Positions 15,737-25,650 of a stretch of 64,000 bases of DNA are shown here, in pieces; within the stretch, counting starts at the first letter, position 1, and every line of letters begins with the position of its first letter. The position numbers and the translations under genes are program-made. Below the pieces are notes generated by a model, which saw only the letters and a program-made list of their open reading frames with translations, did no database searches and had not been told where the DNA came from. Origin of the DNA: an uncultured Oscillospiraceae bacterium. Its GTDB lineage: Bacteria > Bacillota > Clostridia > Oscillospirales > Oscillospiraceae. The stretch is taken from positions 62,001 to 126,000 of the forward strand of contig CAKTKC010000002.1 of assembly GCA_934569225.1 (NCBI GenBank). The letters are read 5' to 3'.

Positions 15737-17116
15737 ATGCAGGGCGAATTACCGTCGCAGCGCATTACAGAGGGCGTGATCTGGAAGCAGCTGCTTTTCT
15801 TCTTCTTTCCCATTCTGCTTGGGAGCTTTTTCCAGCAGATGTACAATACCGTGGACACCATCATCGTCGGCCGGTTTGTCGGCACCCAGGCGCTGGCGGC
15901 GGTGGGTTCTACCTCCGCGCTGCTGAACCTGATGAACGGCTTTTTCATCGGACTGAGCACCGGCGCGACGGTGCTGCTGTCCCAGTTTTACGGCGCTAAA
16001 AATAAGCAGGGCGTGCAGGATGCCCTCCATACCGGCGTGGCGCTGTCGCTTGTGCTGGGCGCGGTGGTGATGATGCTGGGCTACTCCCTCGGTCCCAGGA
16101 TTTTGGGGCTGATGAACACCCCGGAAAGCTGCATGGACGACGCTGTGCTGTACATAAAAATCTATTTTGGCGGCGCGATCGCCTCCATGCTTTACAACAT
16201 GGGCGCGGGAATCCTCCGGGCTATGGGTGATTCCCGACGGCCTACCATGTTTCTGATGGCTGCCTGCGGGGTCAACATCGTGCTGGACATCCTGTGCGTG
16301 GTGGTGCTGAAGCTGGGCGTGGCGGGGGCTGCCATTGCGACGGTTTTCTCTCAGTTGGTCAGCGCGGGGATGGTCACGGTCGCCCTGCTCCGCCAGCCGG
16401 AGGAAACACGGCTCTCCCTGAAAAGGCTCCGTTTTCAGGGCGGGCTGCTGAAACGCATCCTTTACGTGGGCGTCCCGGCGGGACTGCAATTCGTGACCTT
16501 TGATTTCGCCAATCTGCTGATCCAGTCCGGCATCAACTCCTTCGGGGACGTGGCGGTGGCGGCATGGACGGCATACACGAAAACCGACAGCTTGACCTGG
16601 ATGATCTCCGGCGCCTTCGGCGTGTCGGTGACAACCTTTGTCGGGCAGAATTTCGGCGCGCAGAAATATGACAGGATTCGTCAGAGCGTCTGGGTCTGCA
16701 TGGGCATGAGCGTGGCGCTGACGGGGGCGATGAGCGCGCTGGTCATCACCTTTCGCCCCTTCATTCTGGAAATTTACACCACCGACCCGGCGGTGATCAG
16801 GCTGGGGGCGTATGTTATGGCGTGGACGGTGCCGTTCAACGCGTTGTTCATGCCGGTGGAGGTGTTCGCCGGAGCTATGCGGGGCACCGGATGTTCGGTG
16901 CTTCCCACGGTGATCACCTGCATGTGCGTGTGCGTGTTCCGGGTGGTGTGGATCTTCACGGTGGTGAGAACCTGGCACAGAATCGAGCTGCTGGCCGTTT
17001 GCTATCCCTTAAGCTGGCTGCTGGCAGCGACGGTGTTTGCAATCGTCTATTTTCGTGGGGGCTGGCTGCGCAGGCGCATTGCCCAGTGCGGCATGGAACC
17101 GGAAGTAAGGGTTTAG
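15737..17116 (+). CDS. MATE family multidrug/organic cation exporter
   Basis: A 459-residue inner-membrane exporter with about twelve membrane segments, typical of the NorM/DinF superfamily. It probably exchanges Na+ or H+ for drugs or metabolites. Characteristic segments include LLGSFFQQMYNTVDTIIVGR at the start and GVSVTTFVGQNFGAQKYDRI in the second half. I chose ATG 15737, which has GGGAGG 8 nt upstream; longer in-frame versions overlap the promoter. It is followed by an M3 peptidase gene 12 bp downstream, so the two are likely one transcript. Confidence 0.92.
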   Translation: MQGELPSQRITEGVIWKQLLFFFFPILLGSFFQQMYNTVDTIIVGRFVGTQALAAVGSTSALLNLMNGFFIGLSTGATVLLSQFYGAKNKQGVQDALHTGVALSLVLGAVVMMLGYSLGPRILGLMNTPESCMDDAVLYIKIYFGGAIASMLYNMGAGILRAMGDSRRPTMFLMAACGVNIVLDILCVVVLKLGVAGAAIATVFSQLVSAGMVTVALLRQPEETRLSLKRLRFQGGLLKRILYVGVPAGLQFVTFDFANLLIQSGINSFGDVAVAAWTAYTKTDSLTWMISGAFGVSVTTFVGQNFGAQKYDRIRQSVWVCMGMSVALTGAMSALVITFRPFILEIYTTDPAVIRLGAYVMAWTVPFNALFMPVEVFAGAMRGTGCSVLPTVITCMCVCVFRVVWIFTVVRTWHRIELLAVCYPLSWLLAATVFAIVYFRGGWLRRRIAQCGMEPEVRV

Positions 17117-17128
17117 GAGGAAGAGAAA

Positions 17129-18742
17129 ATGAAAATGAAGTTTTTGCGGCTGATTGCCCTGGTGCTGACGGCGGCGGTGCTGCTGTCCGGCTGCGGCATG
17201 GTGGACTTTGGCGAGTATTTCGGCGCTGTGCGTTCACTGGTGGATGGGAACGCCATTGTCCCCTACGAGAGCATGACCTACGAGCGCCCGGATATGACCC
17301 AGCTCCAGCAGACGCTGGACGCCGCCTGTGAGGCGGCGGAAGGGGACGATGTTTCGGCCATTCTGGATGGGATATACGACTTTTACGACGCCTATGACTG
17401 GTTCAGCACCTACTACGCGCTGGCGGACATCCATTACTGCGCAGACCTGACGGACACCTATTGGGAGGACGAGTACAACTACTGCGCCCAGAATGCGGCC
17501 ACGGTGGACGCCGCCTTACAGGAGCTTTACCGGGCGCTTGCCCAGTCCCCCGCCCGGGCGGAACTGGAGCAGGATTATTTCGGCGAGGGCTTTTTTGACA
17601 GCTACGAGGGGGAGGAAACCCTCTGGGACGAGACCTTCACTGACATCCTGGAGGAAGAAGCCCGGCTGCAAACCCGGTATTACGAGCTGTCTTCCCAGGC
17701 GGCGGACTATCCGGAGGATGTGGAAGGCTATTACGACAACTGTGGGGACGATATGGCGTCCCTTCTGGCGGAGCTGATCGCCGTCCGGCAGAAGATAGCG
17801 GAATACTGCGGCTATTCGGATTACCCCCAGTTTGCCGAGGACTTTTACTTCTACCGGGACTACACCGCCGCAGAGGAGGAGCAGCTTCTGGAGGACATCC
17901 GCTGGGAGCTGGTGCCGCTGTACCGGGAGCTGGACGCCGACGCATGGGAGGCGACCGGTGAGTACGCTTCGGAGAGGGAGACCCTCGACTACTTAGCCAC
18001 GGCGGCAGAGGGCATGGGCGGCACGGTAAAGGAAGCCCATGACCTGATGAAGACGGCGAAGCTCTACGACACCGGCTACGGGGAGAACAAGTACAATTCC
18101 TCTTTTGAGCAATACCTGACCAGCTATCAGGAGCCGTTTATCTTTATGAACGCCACGCTGACAGCCTACGACAAGCTGGTGCTTGCCCATGAGTTCGGCC
18201 ATTTCTGCAACGACTATGCCAGCTACGGCAGCTACGCCGGGGTGGATGTGTCGGAATTCTTCTCCACGGGTATGGAGTATCTGAGCCTGTGCTACGGTGG
18301 GGAAAACCTGACCCGGGCAAAGATGGCGGACAGTCTGGGCAATTATGTGGAGCAGGGAGCGTATGCCAGCTTTGAGCGGCAGATGTACGGCCTGACCGGG
18401 GACGCGCTGTCTGCGGAGGGGCTGTACGCGCTGTATGAGCAGGTGGCGGAGGACTTTGGCTTCGACAGCGTGGGCTACGACCGGCGGGAGTTTGTGGATG
18501 TAACCCATTTCTACACGAATCCCATGTACGTGTTCAGCTATGTGGTCAGCAACGACGCGGCCATGCAGCTGTACCAAATGGAGCAGGAGCAGAGCGGCGC
18601 GGGATTGGCGCTGTACGAACAGAATCTGACGACGGAGGAATCCTATTTCCTGGCCTTCCTGGACAGCGCCGGCCTGGAAAGCCCCTTCGAGGCGGGAAGG
18701 ATCAACGCGGTCAAAGCTGTTTTTGAATCGGTTCTGGGATAA
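17129..18742 (+). CDS. M3 family zinc oligopeptidase, lipoprotein
   Basis: A 537-residue zinc metallopeptidase of the oligoendopeptidase F type. The zinc-binding motif HEFGH starts at residue 354, with the downstream Glu supplied by the GMEYLSL region. Unlike cytoplasmic PepF it has a lipoprotein signal (LTAAVLLSGCG), so it should sit on the outside of the membrane and trim peptides there. AGGAGG lies 9 nt before the ATG. It is co-directional with the MATE gene; a functional link is not evident. Confidence 0.88.
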   Translation: MKMKFLRLIALVLTAAVLLSGCGMVDFGEYFGAVRSLVDGNAIVPYESMTYERPDMTQLQQTLDAACEAAEGDDVSAILDGIYDFYDAYDWFSTYYALADIHYCADLTDTYWEDEYNYCAQNAATVDAALQELYRALAQSPARAELEQDYFGEGFFDSYEGEETLWDETFTDILEEEARLQTRYYELSSQAADYPEDVEGYYDNCGDDMASLLAELIAVRQKIAEYCGYSDYPQFAEDFYFYRDYTAAEEEQLLEDIRWELVPLYRELDADAWEATGEYASERETLDYLATAAEGMGGTVKEAHDLMKTAKLYDTGYGENKYNSSFEQYLTSYQEPFIFMNATLTAYDKLVLAHEFGHFCNDYASYGSYAGVDVSEFFSTGMEYLSLCYGGENLTRAKMADSLGNYVEQGAYASFERQMYGLTGDALSAEGLYALYEQVAEDFGFDSVGYDRREFVDVTHFYTNPMYVFSYVVSNDAAMQLYQMEQEQSGAGLALYEQNLTTEESYFLAFLDSAGLESPFEAGRINAVKAVFESVLG

Positions 18743-18813
18743 TTTAATCGAAACCCGCTCCTGCGGCATTTGATGAGTGGTCGTAAAACAACGAATGGAG
18801 CATATCGGAACAG

Positions 18814-18930
18814 CCCCTTGGCTCTCCCTTTGGGAGAGCTGTCACCGAAGGTGACTGAGAGGGGGGTGCAGCCTGACCCTCTCCGTCTTCGCTTCGCTCA
18901 GCCACCTCTCCCAGAGGGAGAGGCAAGGGG
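18814..18930. repeat. 117 bp MITE-like element
   Basis: Terminal inverted repeats of about 28 bp (start CCCCTTGGCTCTCCCTTTGG; end GGGAGAGGCAAGGGG) match at roughly 24 positions. The inside has further complementary segments (GTCACC/GGTGAC, GCTTCGCT). Elements with these TIRs are frequent in gut Ruminococcaceae genomes from general knowledge. It lies between the M3 peptidase gene and a possible small gene. Nothing else is evident in 18743-19071. Confidence 0.75.
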
Positions 18931-19071
18931 TGTCTGCACGATTGAAATAATTTAAGCGGATTATTCCGCTGTGCATGTTCACTGTCTGATGCGCCCTGCG
19001 GCATTACGCCGCAGGGGCAGATTGTATCTTTTTGGCGAAGCGGCGCATACTACCGGTGAGGTGAGAACGCC

Positions 19072-19170
19072 GTGAAAGAGGACGAAAAGAAGCCCCTGTC
19101 CTGGGAAGTGGCCGACCCCAAGCCGCCGGTCATCCAGTCGGGGCATATGGAGAGCCGGAAAGAAAACTGA
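19072..19170 (+). CDS. Possible small hydrophilic protein (32 residues)
   Basis: A GTG-started frame encodes a short charged, proline-containing peptide beginning MKEDEKKPLSWEVADPKPPV. A GGTGAG stretch precedes it, and a hairpin (AACCGGGAAA / CTTTTCCCGGTT, 19187-19216) follows. The composition looks protein-like, but there is no family match I recognise, so this is a weak call. Confidence 0.3.
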   Translation: MKEDEKKPLSWEVADPKPPVIQSGHMESRKEN

Positions 19171-19305
19171 GCGGGGAACTGCAAAAAACCGGGAAAGGCT
19201 TCTGCTTTTCCCGGTTCGGCGTATCAAAAAGCATTCGGAGGAAAGCCACCCGCAGACGGCAAGCCATTTGTCAGTAAAAGTTCGCGGTTTCGCTGACACT
19301 GCAAA

Positions 19306-19331
19306 CGGCTCCGGGAATTCTCCCGGAGCCG
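19306..19331 (-). terminator. Terminator of the AfuABC-like/HAD operon
   Basis: CGGCTCCGGGA and TCCCGGAGCCG form a tight stem 12 bp past the HAD gene stop, followed by TTTG on the minus strand. Confidence 0.6.
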
Positions 19332-19342
19332 ATCTTTTGTAT

Positions 19343-19954
19343 TTACGGAACCTGAACGCCGAAAGCCTGCATTTCCCGGCGCAGCTCGTCCGCGTCGCCG
19401 TGGAAGACGATGCCCGGCATACCGGTGCGTTCCGCGCCCTCGATATTCTGGGTGGCGTCGTCGATAAACAGACACTCCTCAGGGACAAGCTGGAACGTCT
19501 TGTACAGCAGACGGTAAATCTCTGCTTCCGGTTTGACCAGCTTGACGTCGGCGGAAATAAGCGTGCCGTCAAAATACTGACTGCCGGGTACCCGCGGCCA
19601 GTATTCGTGCTGGCGGTAGCTGGCGTTGGACAGCAGATACACGCCGTATCCCGCTTTTTTCAGGTCGCTTACCAGCTGCTCCATACCGGCGACGGGGAGA
19701 ATCGGACGATCCCACCGGTCAACCAGCAGATGCGCCTTCTCGTGAAGCCGCTGGGGGAGGCGGCGGCACATGCTCTCGGCCGCTTCAGCCTCGGTCATGG
19801 AGCCGCGATCCATTTTCGCCCATTCCAGCGAGAGGTAGACATTGTTCAGCAGCAGCTTTCTGTCCGCACCCTGAACGCCCACGGCGTCCAGAAAATAGTC
19901 CCGGTCAAAGCGCAGCAGAACGTTGCCCATGTCGAAAATGATGTTCTTGATCAT
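19343..19954 (-). CDS. HAD family hydrolase (YihX-like phosphatase)
   Basis: A 203-residue haloacid dehalogenase-type phosphatase, subfamily IA. Motif I FDMGNVLL (residues 6-13), motif II LLSNAS, motif III Lys in KPEAEIY and motif IV FIDDATQNIEGA are intact. Similar proteins (YihX) hydrolyse sugar phosphates such as glucose-1-phosphate. The start shares one base with the permease stop (TGATG), so it is the last gene of the transporter operon. This suggests that the imported compound carries a phosphate that the enzyme removes. Confidence 0.87.
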   Translation of the reverse strand: MIKNIIFDMGNVLLRFDRDYFLDAVGVQGADRKLLLNNVYLSLEWAKMDRGSMTEAEAAESMCRRLPQRLHEKAHLLVDRWDRPILPVAGMEQLVSDLKKAGYGVYLLSNASYRQHEYWPRVPGSQYFDGTLISADVKLVKPEAEIYRLLYKTFQLVPEECLFIDDATQNIEGAERTGMPGIVFHGDADELRREMQAFGVQVP

Positions 19955-21615
19955 CAGACGATCTTAACCTTTCCCTTGGTGGCCCGGAACACGATGACCA
20001 GCGAAATGATCGTCGTCAGGGTCAGAATGGTGGCCAGGGCTGCGGCGGTGCCGTCGCTCATGCGCACGACTTCCTGATAAATGGCAACGGCAATGGTGGA
20101 TGTCTTGCCGGAATAGAGCATGATGGAGCTGCTCAGCTCGTTGATGCAGGTGATCCAGCTGAGAACCGCGCCGGACATAATGCCGGGCAGCATCATCCGC
20201 GCCGTGACCGTGAAGAAGGTCTTCATAGGCGACACGCCCAGATTGATGGACGCTTCCTCAATGAACGGATCCATCTGATACAGGAACGCGCTGCCCGACC
20301 GGACGGTGTAGGGAAGCTTCCGGATGACGTAGGAGATGATCATGATGGCGGCGGTGCCCACCAGAACGATAGGCTTGCGGTTGAACGCTACGATCAGGCC
20401 GATACCCAGAACGGAACCGGGGATGACATAGGGAAACATGATCAGCGTGTCGATCAGGCTGGCGACCTTGCCCTTCTTCCGGACGAGAACGTAGGATACC
20501 AGAATGCCGATGAAGATGATGAACACGATGGCCACAATGGAGAACACATAGGTATTGCGGATGTTCCGGCCAAGGCGGGACATGATGGTGCGGTAGTTGT
20601 TCAGGTTGACGCCCTTGATGACGCCGGAGAAGCTCCGCTCAATGAAGGACTGGCACACCACGACGATCTGAGGCAGGAACGCCAGACCCACCACGATGTA
20701 GATGGGCAGGGAAGCGAGGAAGCGCTTAAAGCCGTGAAGCTCCGTCTCCTGAGGGGGACGCAGAGAGCTCATGGTGTAGTTCCGCTTATCCACCACCAGC
20801 TTCTGGAAGCCCAGCATGACCAGGGAGCAGAACACGATGATGACGGACAGCGCCGAGGCCATGTAGGGGTCGGTGGCGCTTTCGGACATATACTCGTTGT
20901 ACACGAGAACCGGCAGCACGGTATAGCCCTCGCCCAGCAGCATGGGGGTACCAAAGTCAGCAAGACAGGTCATGAACACCATGATGCAGCCTGCCAGAAT
21001 GGAGGGCAGGATGACGGGCAGCGTCACCGTCCAGATACGCATGAGTTTGTTCATGCCCAGATTCTCGGAGGCTTCCTCCAGAGAACTGTCAATGCTGTTC
21101 ATGGCGCCGGAGGTGTACAGATAGATGTAGGGGAATAGGTGCAGGGTAAACACGAAGATGATACCGCCCCGGCCGTAAATCGTAGGCGCGGTCATGCCGA
21201 TCTTCGCCAGCGCCCGCGCCACCAGACCGTTACGTCCCAGCAGAATAATCCAGGAGTACGCGCCGATGAAGGGAGGGCTCATCAGGCTCATGATGATGAA
21301 AATGTGCAGGATCTTCTTGCCCGGAATGTTGTAGCGGGTAATCAGATAGGCAACGGGAACGCCCACCAGGGTCGTGGTCAGCACCGTGGCAAAGCACACG
21401 ACCATGGATCGCAGCAGGGTCTGATAGTAGTAGGGCTTGGAGAAGAAACGCTTGAAGTTATACAGCGTCACGCCCTCTACCTTGCTGGAAAACACGCTCT
21501 TCGTGATGATGGTATAGAAGGGGTAGACGATGAAAAGGCACATTGCCAGAATCACGAACAGCTTGGTGAAGAACCAGAAATCCGGTCTCCAGTGGGAATT
21601 CAGCCGTTTGTTCAC
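19954..21615 (-). CDS. Two-module ABC permease, AfuB/FbpB family
   Basis: A 553-residue inner-membrane permease made of two fused homologous modules of about six membrane segments each. Both EAA loops are visible ([17 protein letters not shown] near residue 185; [17 protein letters not shown] in the second half). This fused architecture is typical of ferric-ion (FbpB/SfuB), hexose-phosphate (AfuB) and related phosphonate importers. It starts with GTG overlapping the ATPase stop (GTGA), giving tight coupling. Confidence 0.9.
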   Translation of the reverse strand: MNKRLNSHWRPDFWFFTKLFVILAMCLFIVYPFYTIITKSVFSSKVEGVTLYNFKRFFSKPYYYQTLLRSMVVCFATVLTTTLVGVPVAYLITRYNIPGKKILHIFIIMSLMSPPFIGAYSWIILLGRNGLVARALAKIGMTAPTIYGRGGIIFVFTLHLFPYIYLYTSGAMNSIDSSLEEASENLGMNKLMRIWTVTLPVILPSILAGCIMVFMTCLADFGTPMLLGEGYTVLPVLVYNEYMSESATDPYMASALSVIIVFCSLVMLGFQKLVVDKRNYTMSSLRPPQETELHGFKRFLASLPIYIVVGLAFLPQIVVVCQSFIERSFSGVIKGVNLNNYRTIMSRLGRNIRNTYVFSIVAIVFIIFIGILVSYVLVRKKGKVASLIDTLIMFPYVIPGSVLGIGLIVAFNRKPIVLVGTAAIMIISYVIRKLPYTVRSGSAFLYQMDPFIEEASINLGVSPMKTFFTVTARMMLPGIMSGAVLSWITCINELSSSIMLYSGKTSTIAVAIYQEVVRMSDGTAAALATILTLTTIISLVIVFRATKGKVKIV

Positions 21616-22685
21616 AGACTGAGCACCTCCTCGTTCTTGTCGTACAGACTGATGCGCATGGGGTCAAAGCTCAGATGAACCAGCTCGCCGTCGCTGTGGA
21701 TTTCGGTGGTGTCCTTGGTGTATTCGTTGACGATCAGGTTCTGGCCGTCGTTCAGCTGCACCTCGTACTCGATGAAATCGCCCAGGAAGGTGGAGAACAG
21801 GATGGTGCCGGGCATACCGCTTTCGGAGAAGAAAAGCTGCTCGGGACGGGCGGAAATCTTGCCGCTTCCCACATAGGCACGGGAGACGGGGACGGTGATG
21901 TCCAACTCACCCTTGATGCTCACAGCGGCGTTGCCGGCCTCGGAAGCGTTCACTTCGCAGTCCAGGAAGTTGCTCACGCCGATGAAGCCTGCGACGAAGG
22001 GGTTCTGGGGCTTGGCGTAGATTTCCCGGGGGGTGCCGATCTGCATGATGTGGCCGTCCTTCATGACGGCGATCCGGTCGGAGATGGCGAGGGCTTCCTC
22101 CTGGTCGTGGGTGACGTAGATGGTGGTGATGCCCAGACGCCGCTGCAATTTTTTGATGACGGAACGCATCTGCACTCTCAGCTTGGCGTCTAGATTACTC
22201 AGGGGTTCGTCCATCAGCAGAACGCTGGGCTCGATGACAAAAGCTCTCGCCAGAGCCACACGCTGCTGCTGGCCGCCAGACAGCTCGTTGGGTTTCCGGT
22301 CTGCCAGATGGGAGATCTGCACCAGTTCCAGCGCTTCGTCAACCTTGGGCTTAATCTCCTTGGCGGGCATCTTTCGCGCCTTGAGACCGTAGGCTACGTT
22401 TTCCCGGACGGTCAGGTGGGGGAAGATGGCGTAGTTCTGGAAAACCATGCCGATGTCACGCTTGTGGGCGGGAACATCGTTGATCCGCTTTTCGCCAAAG
22501 TAAAAGTCGCCGCCCTCGATGGAGTTAAAGCCGGCAATCATCCGCAGAAGCGTGGTTTTGCCGCAGCCGGAGGGGCCGAGAAGGGTAAAGAATTCGCCTT
22601 CATGGATGTCCAGCGAAACGCCGTTCAGCGCGGTGAAATTGCCGTAGCGCTTTACGGCGTTCTGAATAATGACTCGATTGCTCAT
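21612..22685 (-). CDS. AfuC/FbpC-type ABC ATPase
   Basis: A 357-residue importer ATPase. Walker [10 protein letters not shown] (near residue 38), signature [10 protein letters not shown], Walker [13 protein letters not shown] and H-loop [10 protein letters not shown] are all intact, with a C-terminal TOBE-like domain. It overlaps the permease start by 4 nt. It belongs with the binding protein at 22827 and the permease at 19954. Confidence 0.92.
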   Translation of the reverse strand: MSNRVIIQNAVKRYGNFTALNGVSLDIHEGEFFTLLGPSGCGKTTLLRMIAGFNSIEGGDFYFGEKRINDVPAHKRDIGMVFQNYAIFPHLTVRENVAYGLKARKMPAKEIKPKVDEALELVQISHLADRKPNELSGGQQQRVALARAFVIEPSVLLMDEPLSNLDAKLRVQMRSVIKKLQRRLGITTIYVTHDQEEALAISDRIAVMKDGHIMQIGTPREIYAKPQNPFVAGFIGVSNFLDCEVNASEAGNAAVSIKGELDITVPVSRAYVGSGKISARPEQLFFSESGMPGTILFSTFLGDFIEYEVQLNDGQNLIVNEYTKDTTEIHSDGELVHLSFDPMRISLYDKNEEVLSL

Positions 22686-22780
22686 GTGGTGTCCTCCCGT
22701 ATGTGTAGATATGTTGCGCGCGGTTCAAAACCATGCCGGAGCGTCCGACACAGTTTTCAGCCGTGGGCGATACACCGCAA

Positions 22781-22804
22781 GGAGGCACCCTGGAGGGTGC
22801 CTCC
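22781..22804 (-). terminator. Intra-operon hairpin after the binding-protein gene
   Basis: GGAGGCACCC TGGA GGGTGCCTCC is a perfect stem 22 bp past the binding-protein stop, without a good U-tract. It probably lowers or protects: more binding protein than transporter is usually made. Confidence 0.6.
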
Positions 22805-22826
22805 CGCAGTAAAGGATAAGGGAAAA

Positions 22827-23909
22827 TTAACCTGCGACCAGATCGTTGAACTGCTCCTTGATGGCGTCACGGTTGGAAGCAGCGTAACTGAAGTCGTAGT
22901 TGCCAACGTTGCACTCGTCCAGAGAGCACAGACCCTTGGGGGTGATGTCGGAACGGACGGGGCGGCGGGCCCAGTCGGCGTTCTGAGCGGTCTGGCACTC
23001 AGCGCTGGTAACGAAGTCGATGAACAGCTTGGCGTTCTCTTCGTTGGGGCAGTCCTTGATCAGAGCAACACCGTCGGGAACGGCGGAGTTCTTCTCGGGG
23101 TAGACAAAGCCGATGTCGGGGTTGTCGGCGTACAGAACGGCGGACTTCTCGATGGTCACGCCCAGAGCGTACTCACCGGAAGCAACCAGCTTGTGGCAGT
23201 TGCCGGAGGAATCCTGCAGCTTGCCGTCCAGGTTGGCGATGAATCTGCCAACCAGATCCCAGCCTTCTTCGATGGAGGGCTGGCTGAACAGCATGGTGCA
23301 CAGCTGGGTGTAGGCGGAGCCGGACTTGGAGGGAGAGCAGTAAGCGATCTTGCCCTTCAGGTTCTCGTTGCACAGGCCTTCCCAGGTGGTGGGGACGTCG
23401 GCCTCGTCCAGCATGGTCTTGTTGTAGATGAAGACCATGGGCAGGGGGGACTCGCCGATCCAGTAGCCGTCGGCATCCTTGTAGGCATCACCGATGAACT
23501 CGTCGTTGGCGCAGACATAGGGCTGGAAGTAGTCGTTGTAAGCGGCCAGGGTGTCGGCTCCGCCGCCCCACAGCACGTCGCCCTGGGGATTGGCGGCCTC
23601 AGCGACGATACGCTGGCACAGCTCGCCGGTACCGGCAGCGATGACTTCCACGTCAATGTTGGGGTACTTGGCCTCGAACTGGGCAACGCCCGCGTTCAGA
23701 GGATCGGCATCATGGGGAGAGTAGACGACCAGCTTGCCGGTGTAGTCCTCGGGGGCCTTCTCGGCGGGAGCGGCCTCGGTTGCCGGGGCGGCTTCGGTCT
23801 CGGTCTTGGGAGCGGCGGCGGTGGTCTCAGGAGCGGTGTCCTTACCGCAGGCGCACAGCGCGAAGACCATGCTCAGAACCAAAAGCAGTGCAAAAACCTT
23901 TTTCATCAT
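22827..23909 (-). CDS. AfuA/FbpA-type ABC solute-binding lipoprotein
   Basis: A 360-residue extracellular binding protein. The lipoprotein signal ends VFALCAC, followed by an Ala/Thr/Glu/Pro linker, and the mature fold begins KLVVYSPHDADPLNAGVAQF. The family covers ferric-ion, hexose-phosphate and aminoethylphosphonate binders. I see no consecutive Tyr-Tyr pair of the type that holds iron in FbpA, and the operon ends in a phosphatase, so a phosphorylated organic ligand seems more likely than iron. Start: tandem ATGs at 23909 and 23906; GGAGG spacing slightly favours 23906. It has its own promoter at 23979-24007. Confidence 0.88.
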   Translation of the reverse strand: MMKKVFALLLVLSMVFALCACGKDTAPETTAAAPKTETEAAPATEAAPAEKAPEDYTGKLVVYSPHDADPLNAGVAQFEAKYPNIDVEVIAAGTGELCQRIVAEAANPQGDVLWGGGADTLAAYNDYFQPYVCANDEFIGDAYKDADGYWIGESPLPMVFIYNKTMLDEADVPTTWEGLCNENLKGKIAYCSPSKSGSAYTQLCTMLFSQPSIEEGWDLVGRFIANLDGKLQDSSGNCHKLVASGEYALGVTIEKSAVLYADNPDIGFVYPEKNSAVPDGVALIKDCPNEENAKLFIDFVTSAECQTAQNADWARRPVRSDITPKGLCSLDECNVGNYDFSYAASNRDAIKEQFNDLVAG

Positions 23910-23978
23910 TGTTCCTCCAGTTAAATGTATTTCAGCGGGGTCAGCGCGTTCCGCGCGGACGCCCTCCTCACAGGACGA

Positions 23979-24007
23979 ATTGTAGCACATGTTCCGTGAT
24001 TTTGCAA
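23979..24007 (-). promoter_or_regulatory. Promoter of the AfuABC-like operon
   Basis: On the minus strand, TTGCAA (24002-24007) and TACAAT (23979-23984) have a 17 bp spacer, giving a ~65 nt leader. Confidence 0.7.
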
Positions 24008-24096
24008 TAAAAAAATAGTTACAATCCGGAAAAATTGAGCAAGTTGAACGTACTTGCCAAGCAAATACCGGTCATGTGGGATATTCTGCGGGAAAA

Positions 24097-24128
24097 ATAC
24101 CGGGACTTTCTGCTGAAAGTCCCGGTAT
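24097..24128 (-). terminator. Terminator of the SH3-repeat lipoprotein gene
   Basis: ATACCGGGACTTTC and GAAAGTCCCGGTAT form a perfect 14 bp stem (loop TGCT on plus), followed by TTTTTCC on the minus strand. It lies 11 bp past the stop codon. Confidence 0.85.
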
Positions 24129-24139
24129 TATATCAATTT

Positions 24140-25492
24140 TTAGCCTTCCAGGCTGACGTACTTCAGAGAGACCCAGCCCTGGTTGGTGCAGCCCCAGGTG
24201 GTTTCGCCCACGGTGACCTGATAGAAGATCTTGATGACCTCGTCCGTATACAGCTTGCCCACGGAATCGTAGCCCGTGCCGGGGCCGCCGCGGATGTTCA
24301 GCTCGTCGGTGGTGACGATGCCTTCCACGGTCTTGCCCACGTCGGTGCCGTCCTGATAGACGTAGCCCATGGAGATCCAGCCCTTATCGGTGCAGCCCCA
24401 GGTGGTGTTGCCGTAGGTGAACTGCTCCAGAACCTTGACCCGGTCGCCGCTGTTGTAGGAGCCGACGGATTCATAGGTGGTGCCGGGGCCGCTGCGGATG
24501 CGCAGACCGTCGGTGGTCACGATGCCCTTGGCGGACTTGGCGCCGGTGGTGCCGTCCTGATAGACGTAGTTCAGGGAGATCCAGCCCTTGGAGATACGAC
24601 CCCAATCGCCGCTCTTTTCCAGAATCTCCACCCGGTCGCCGTATTTCAGGCTGCCGACCCGGTCGCCGTCGGTACCGGCGGAGCTGCGGATGTTCAGCTC
24701 CTGGGTGTTGACGATGCCCTTGGCCACGGTGGTGGTGCTGCCGTTGCCGGCAGTGTTGTTATTGTTGCCGGTGGTGGTCGTCGTGGTGTTGCCGCCGGTG
24801 GTAGTGCCGGTGGTGTTGACGTACTCCATCTTGATCCAGCCCTTGGAAGTGCGACCCCAGCCGTCCTTGGTCTCCAGAATGGTGACTACGTCGCCCTTGG
24901 AATAGGAGCCGACGATCTTGCCGGCCTTGCTGGCCTCGTCCCGGATGTGCAGATTGCTGGCGCTGATGACGCCCTTGATGTTCTGGGTGTTGTTGCCGCC
25001 GGTGGTGCCGCTGTTGGTCGTCTCCGCGGGGGTGGTAGGCTGAGAGGCATTGGGATCGGTCTCGCTGCTGGCGGAGCCGTTTTGAGAAGTGAACATCTTC
25101 ACGTAGTCCATGCAGATCCAGCCACTGACAGGGGTGCTGATCATGCCCCAGGTGATCTCGGCGATGGTCTCCTGACGGAGAATCTCTACCACGGTGCCGG
25201 CGTCGATGGTGCCGGTGACGTTGGCGTCCTTGCTGGGGATGACGCGGACACTGATCTGGTTGGTGACGGTACCCATATTCTCGTTATACACGATGGGTTC
25301 CGTCGTGGTGGGGGGGACCGTCTCCTGGGTGGGAGCGGAGGTGTCCGAGATATCCAGATTGAGGGAGGGAGCTGTGTTCGGCTCGGTCTCGGAGTTGTTT
25401 TTCTTACAGCCAGAGAACATACCGGCTACCATAAGTACGATCAGAATCAGGCTCAAACCTTTTTTAAGCCTGCAAGCGTTGGAGAAATTCAT
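24140..25492 (-). CDS. Lipoprotein with five bacterial SH3 repeats
   Basis: A 450-residue surface lipoprotein (lipobox GMFSGC). Five SH3b modules of ~60 residues each contain variants of LNIRSSAGTDGDRVGSLKYG and end in WGRISKGWISLNYV-like strands. They are joined by Thr/Asn/Gly-rich linkers (a run of TTTTTTGNNNN). Such repeats bind cell-wall peptides or glycans; no catalytic domain is present, so a wall-associated or adhesin/inhibitor role is inferred. The start is ATG 25490-25492 with GTGAGG upstream. It is monocistronic, between its own promoter and terminator. Confidence 0.88.
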   Translation of the reverse strand: MNFSNACRLKKGLSLILIVLMVAGMFSGCKKNNSETEPNTAPSLNLDISDTSAPTQETVPPTTTEPIVYNENMGTVTNQISVRVIPSKDANVTGTIDAGTVVEILRQETIAEITWGMISTPVSGWICMDYVKMFTSQNGSASSETDPNASQPTTPAETTNSGTTGGNNTQNIKGVISASNLHIRDEASKAGKIVGSYSKGDVVTILETKDGWGRTSKGWIKMEYVNTTGTTTGGNTTTTTTGNNNNTAGNGSTTTVAKGIVNTQELNIRSSAGTDGDRVGSLKYGDRVEILEKSGDWGRISKGWISLNYVYQDGTTGAKSAKGIVTTDGLRIRSGPGTTYESVGSYNSGDRVKVLEQFTYGNTTWGCTDKGWISMGYVYQDGTDVGKTVEGIVTTDELNIRGGPGTGYDSVGKLYTDEVIKIFYQVTVGETTWGCTNQGWVSLKYVSLEG

Positions 25493-25527
25493 GGCGTAAC
25501 CTCACTTTCGTCTCATTTCTCTAACAT

Positions 25528-25556
25528 ATTATAGCGAGAAAGGGGGGAAGTGTCAA
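25528..25556 (-). promoter_or_regulatory. Consensus promoter of the SH3-repeat lipoprotein gene
   Basis: Minus strand TTGACA (25551-25556) and TATAAT (25528-25533) with a 17 bp spacer: a perfect sigma-A consensus. Confidence 0.85.
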
Positions 25557-25650
25557 TAGGATAAGAATTTCTTAATGTAATTTCCATCTGTTTCCACGGT
25601 TTTGGGCGGTTTGGCGGAGAAAATGAAAGCGGCAATTTTCCTGCCAAGGC

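Noticed and set aside
22827..23909. Calling the importer a ferric-iron (FbpA) system
   Set aside because: No consecutive Tyr pair typical of iron-binding FbpA and a coupled phosphatase gene; the substrate is left open.
24140..25492. Regularly spaced repeats that might suggest a CRISPR array
   Set aside because: They are coding SH3-domain repeats ~180-210 bp apart with diverged copies, not identical short repeats with unique spacers.
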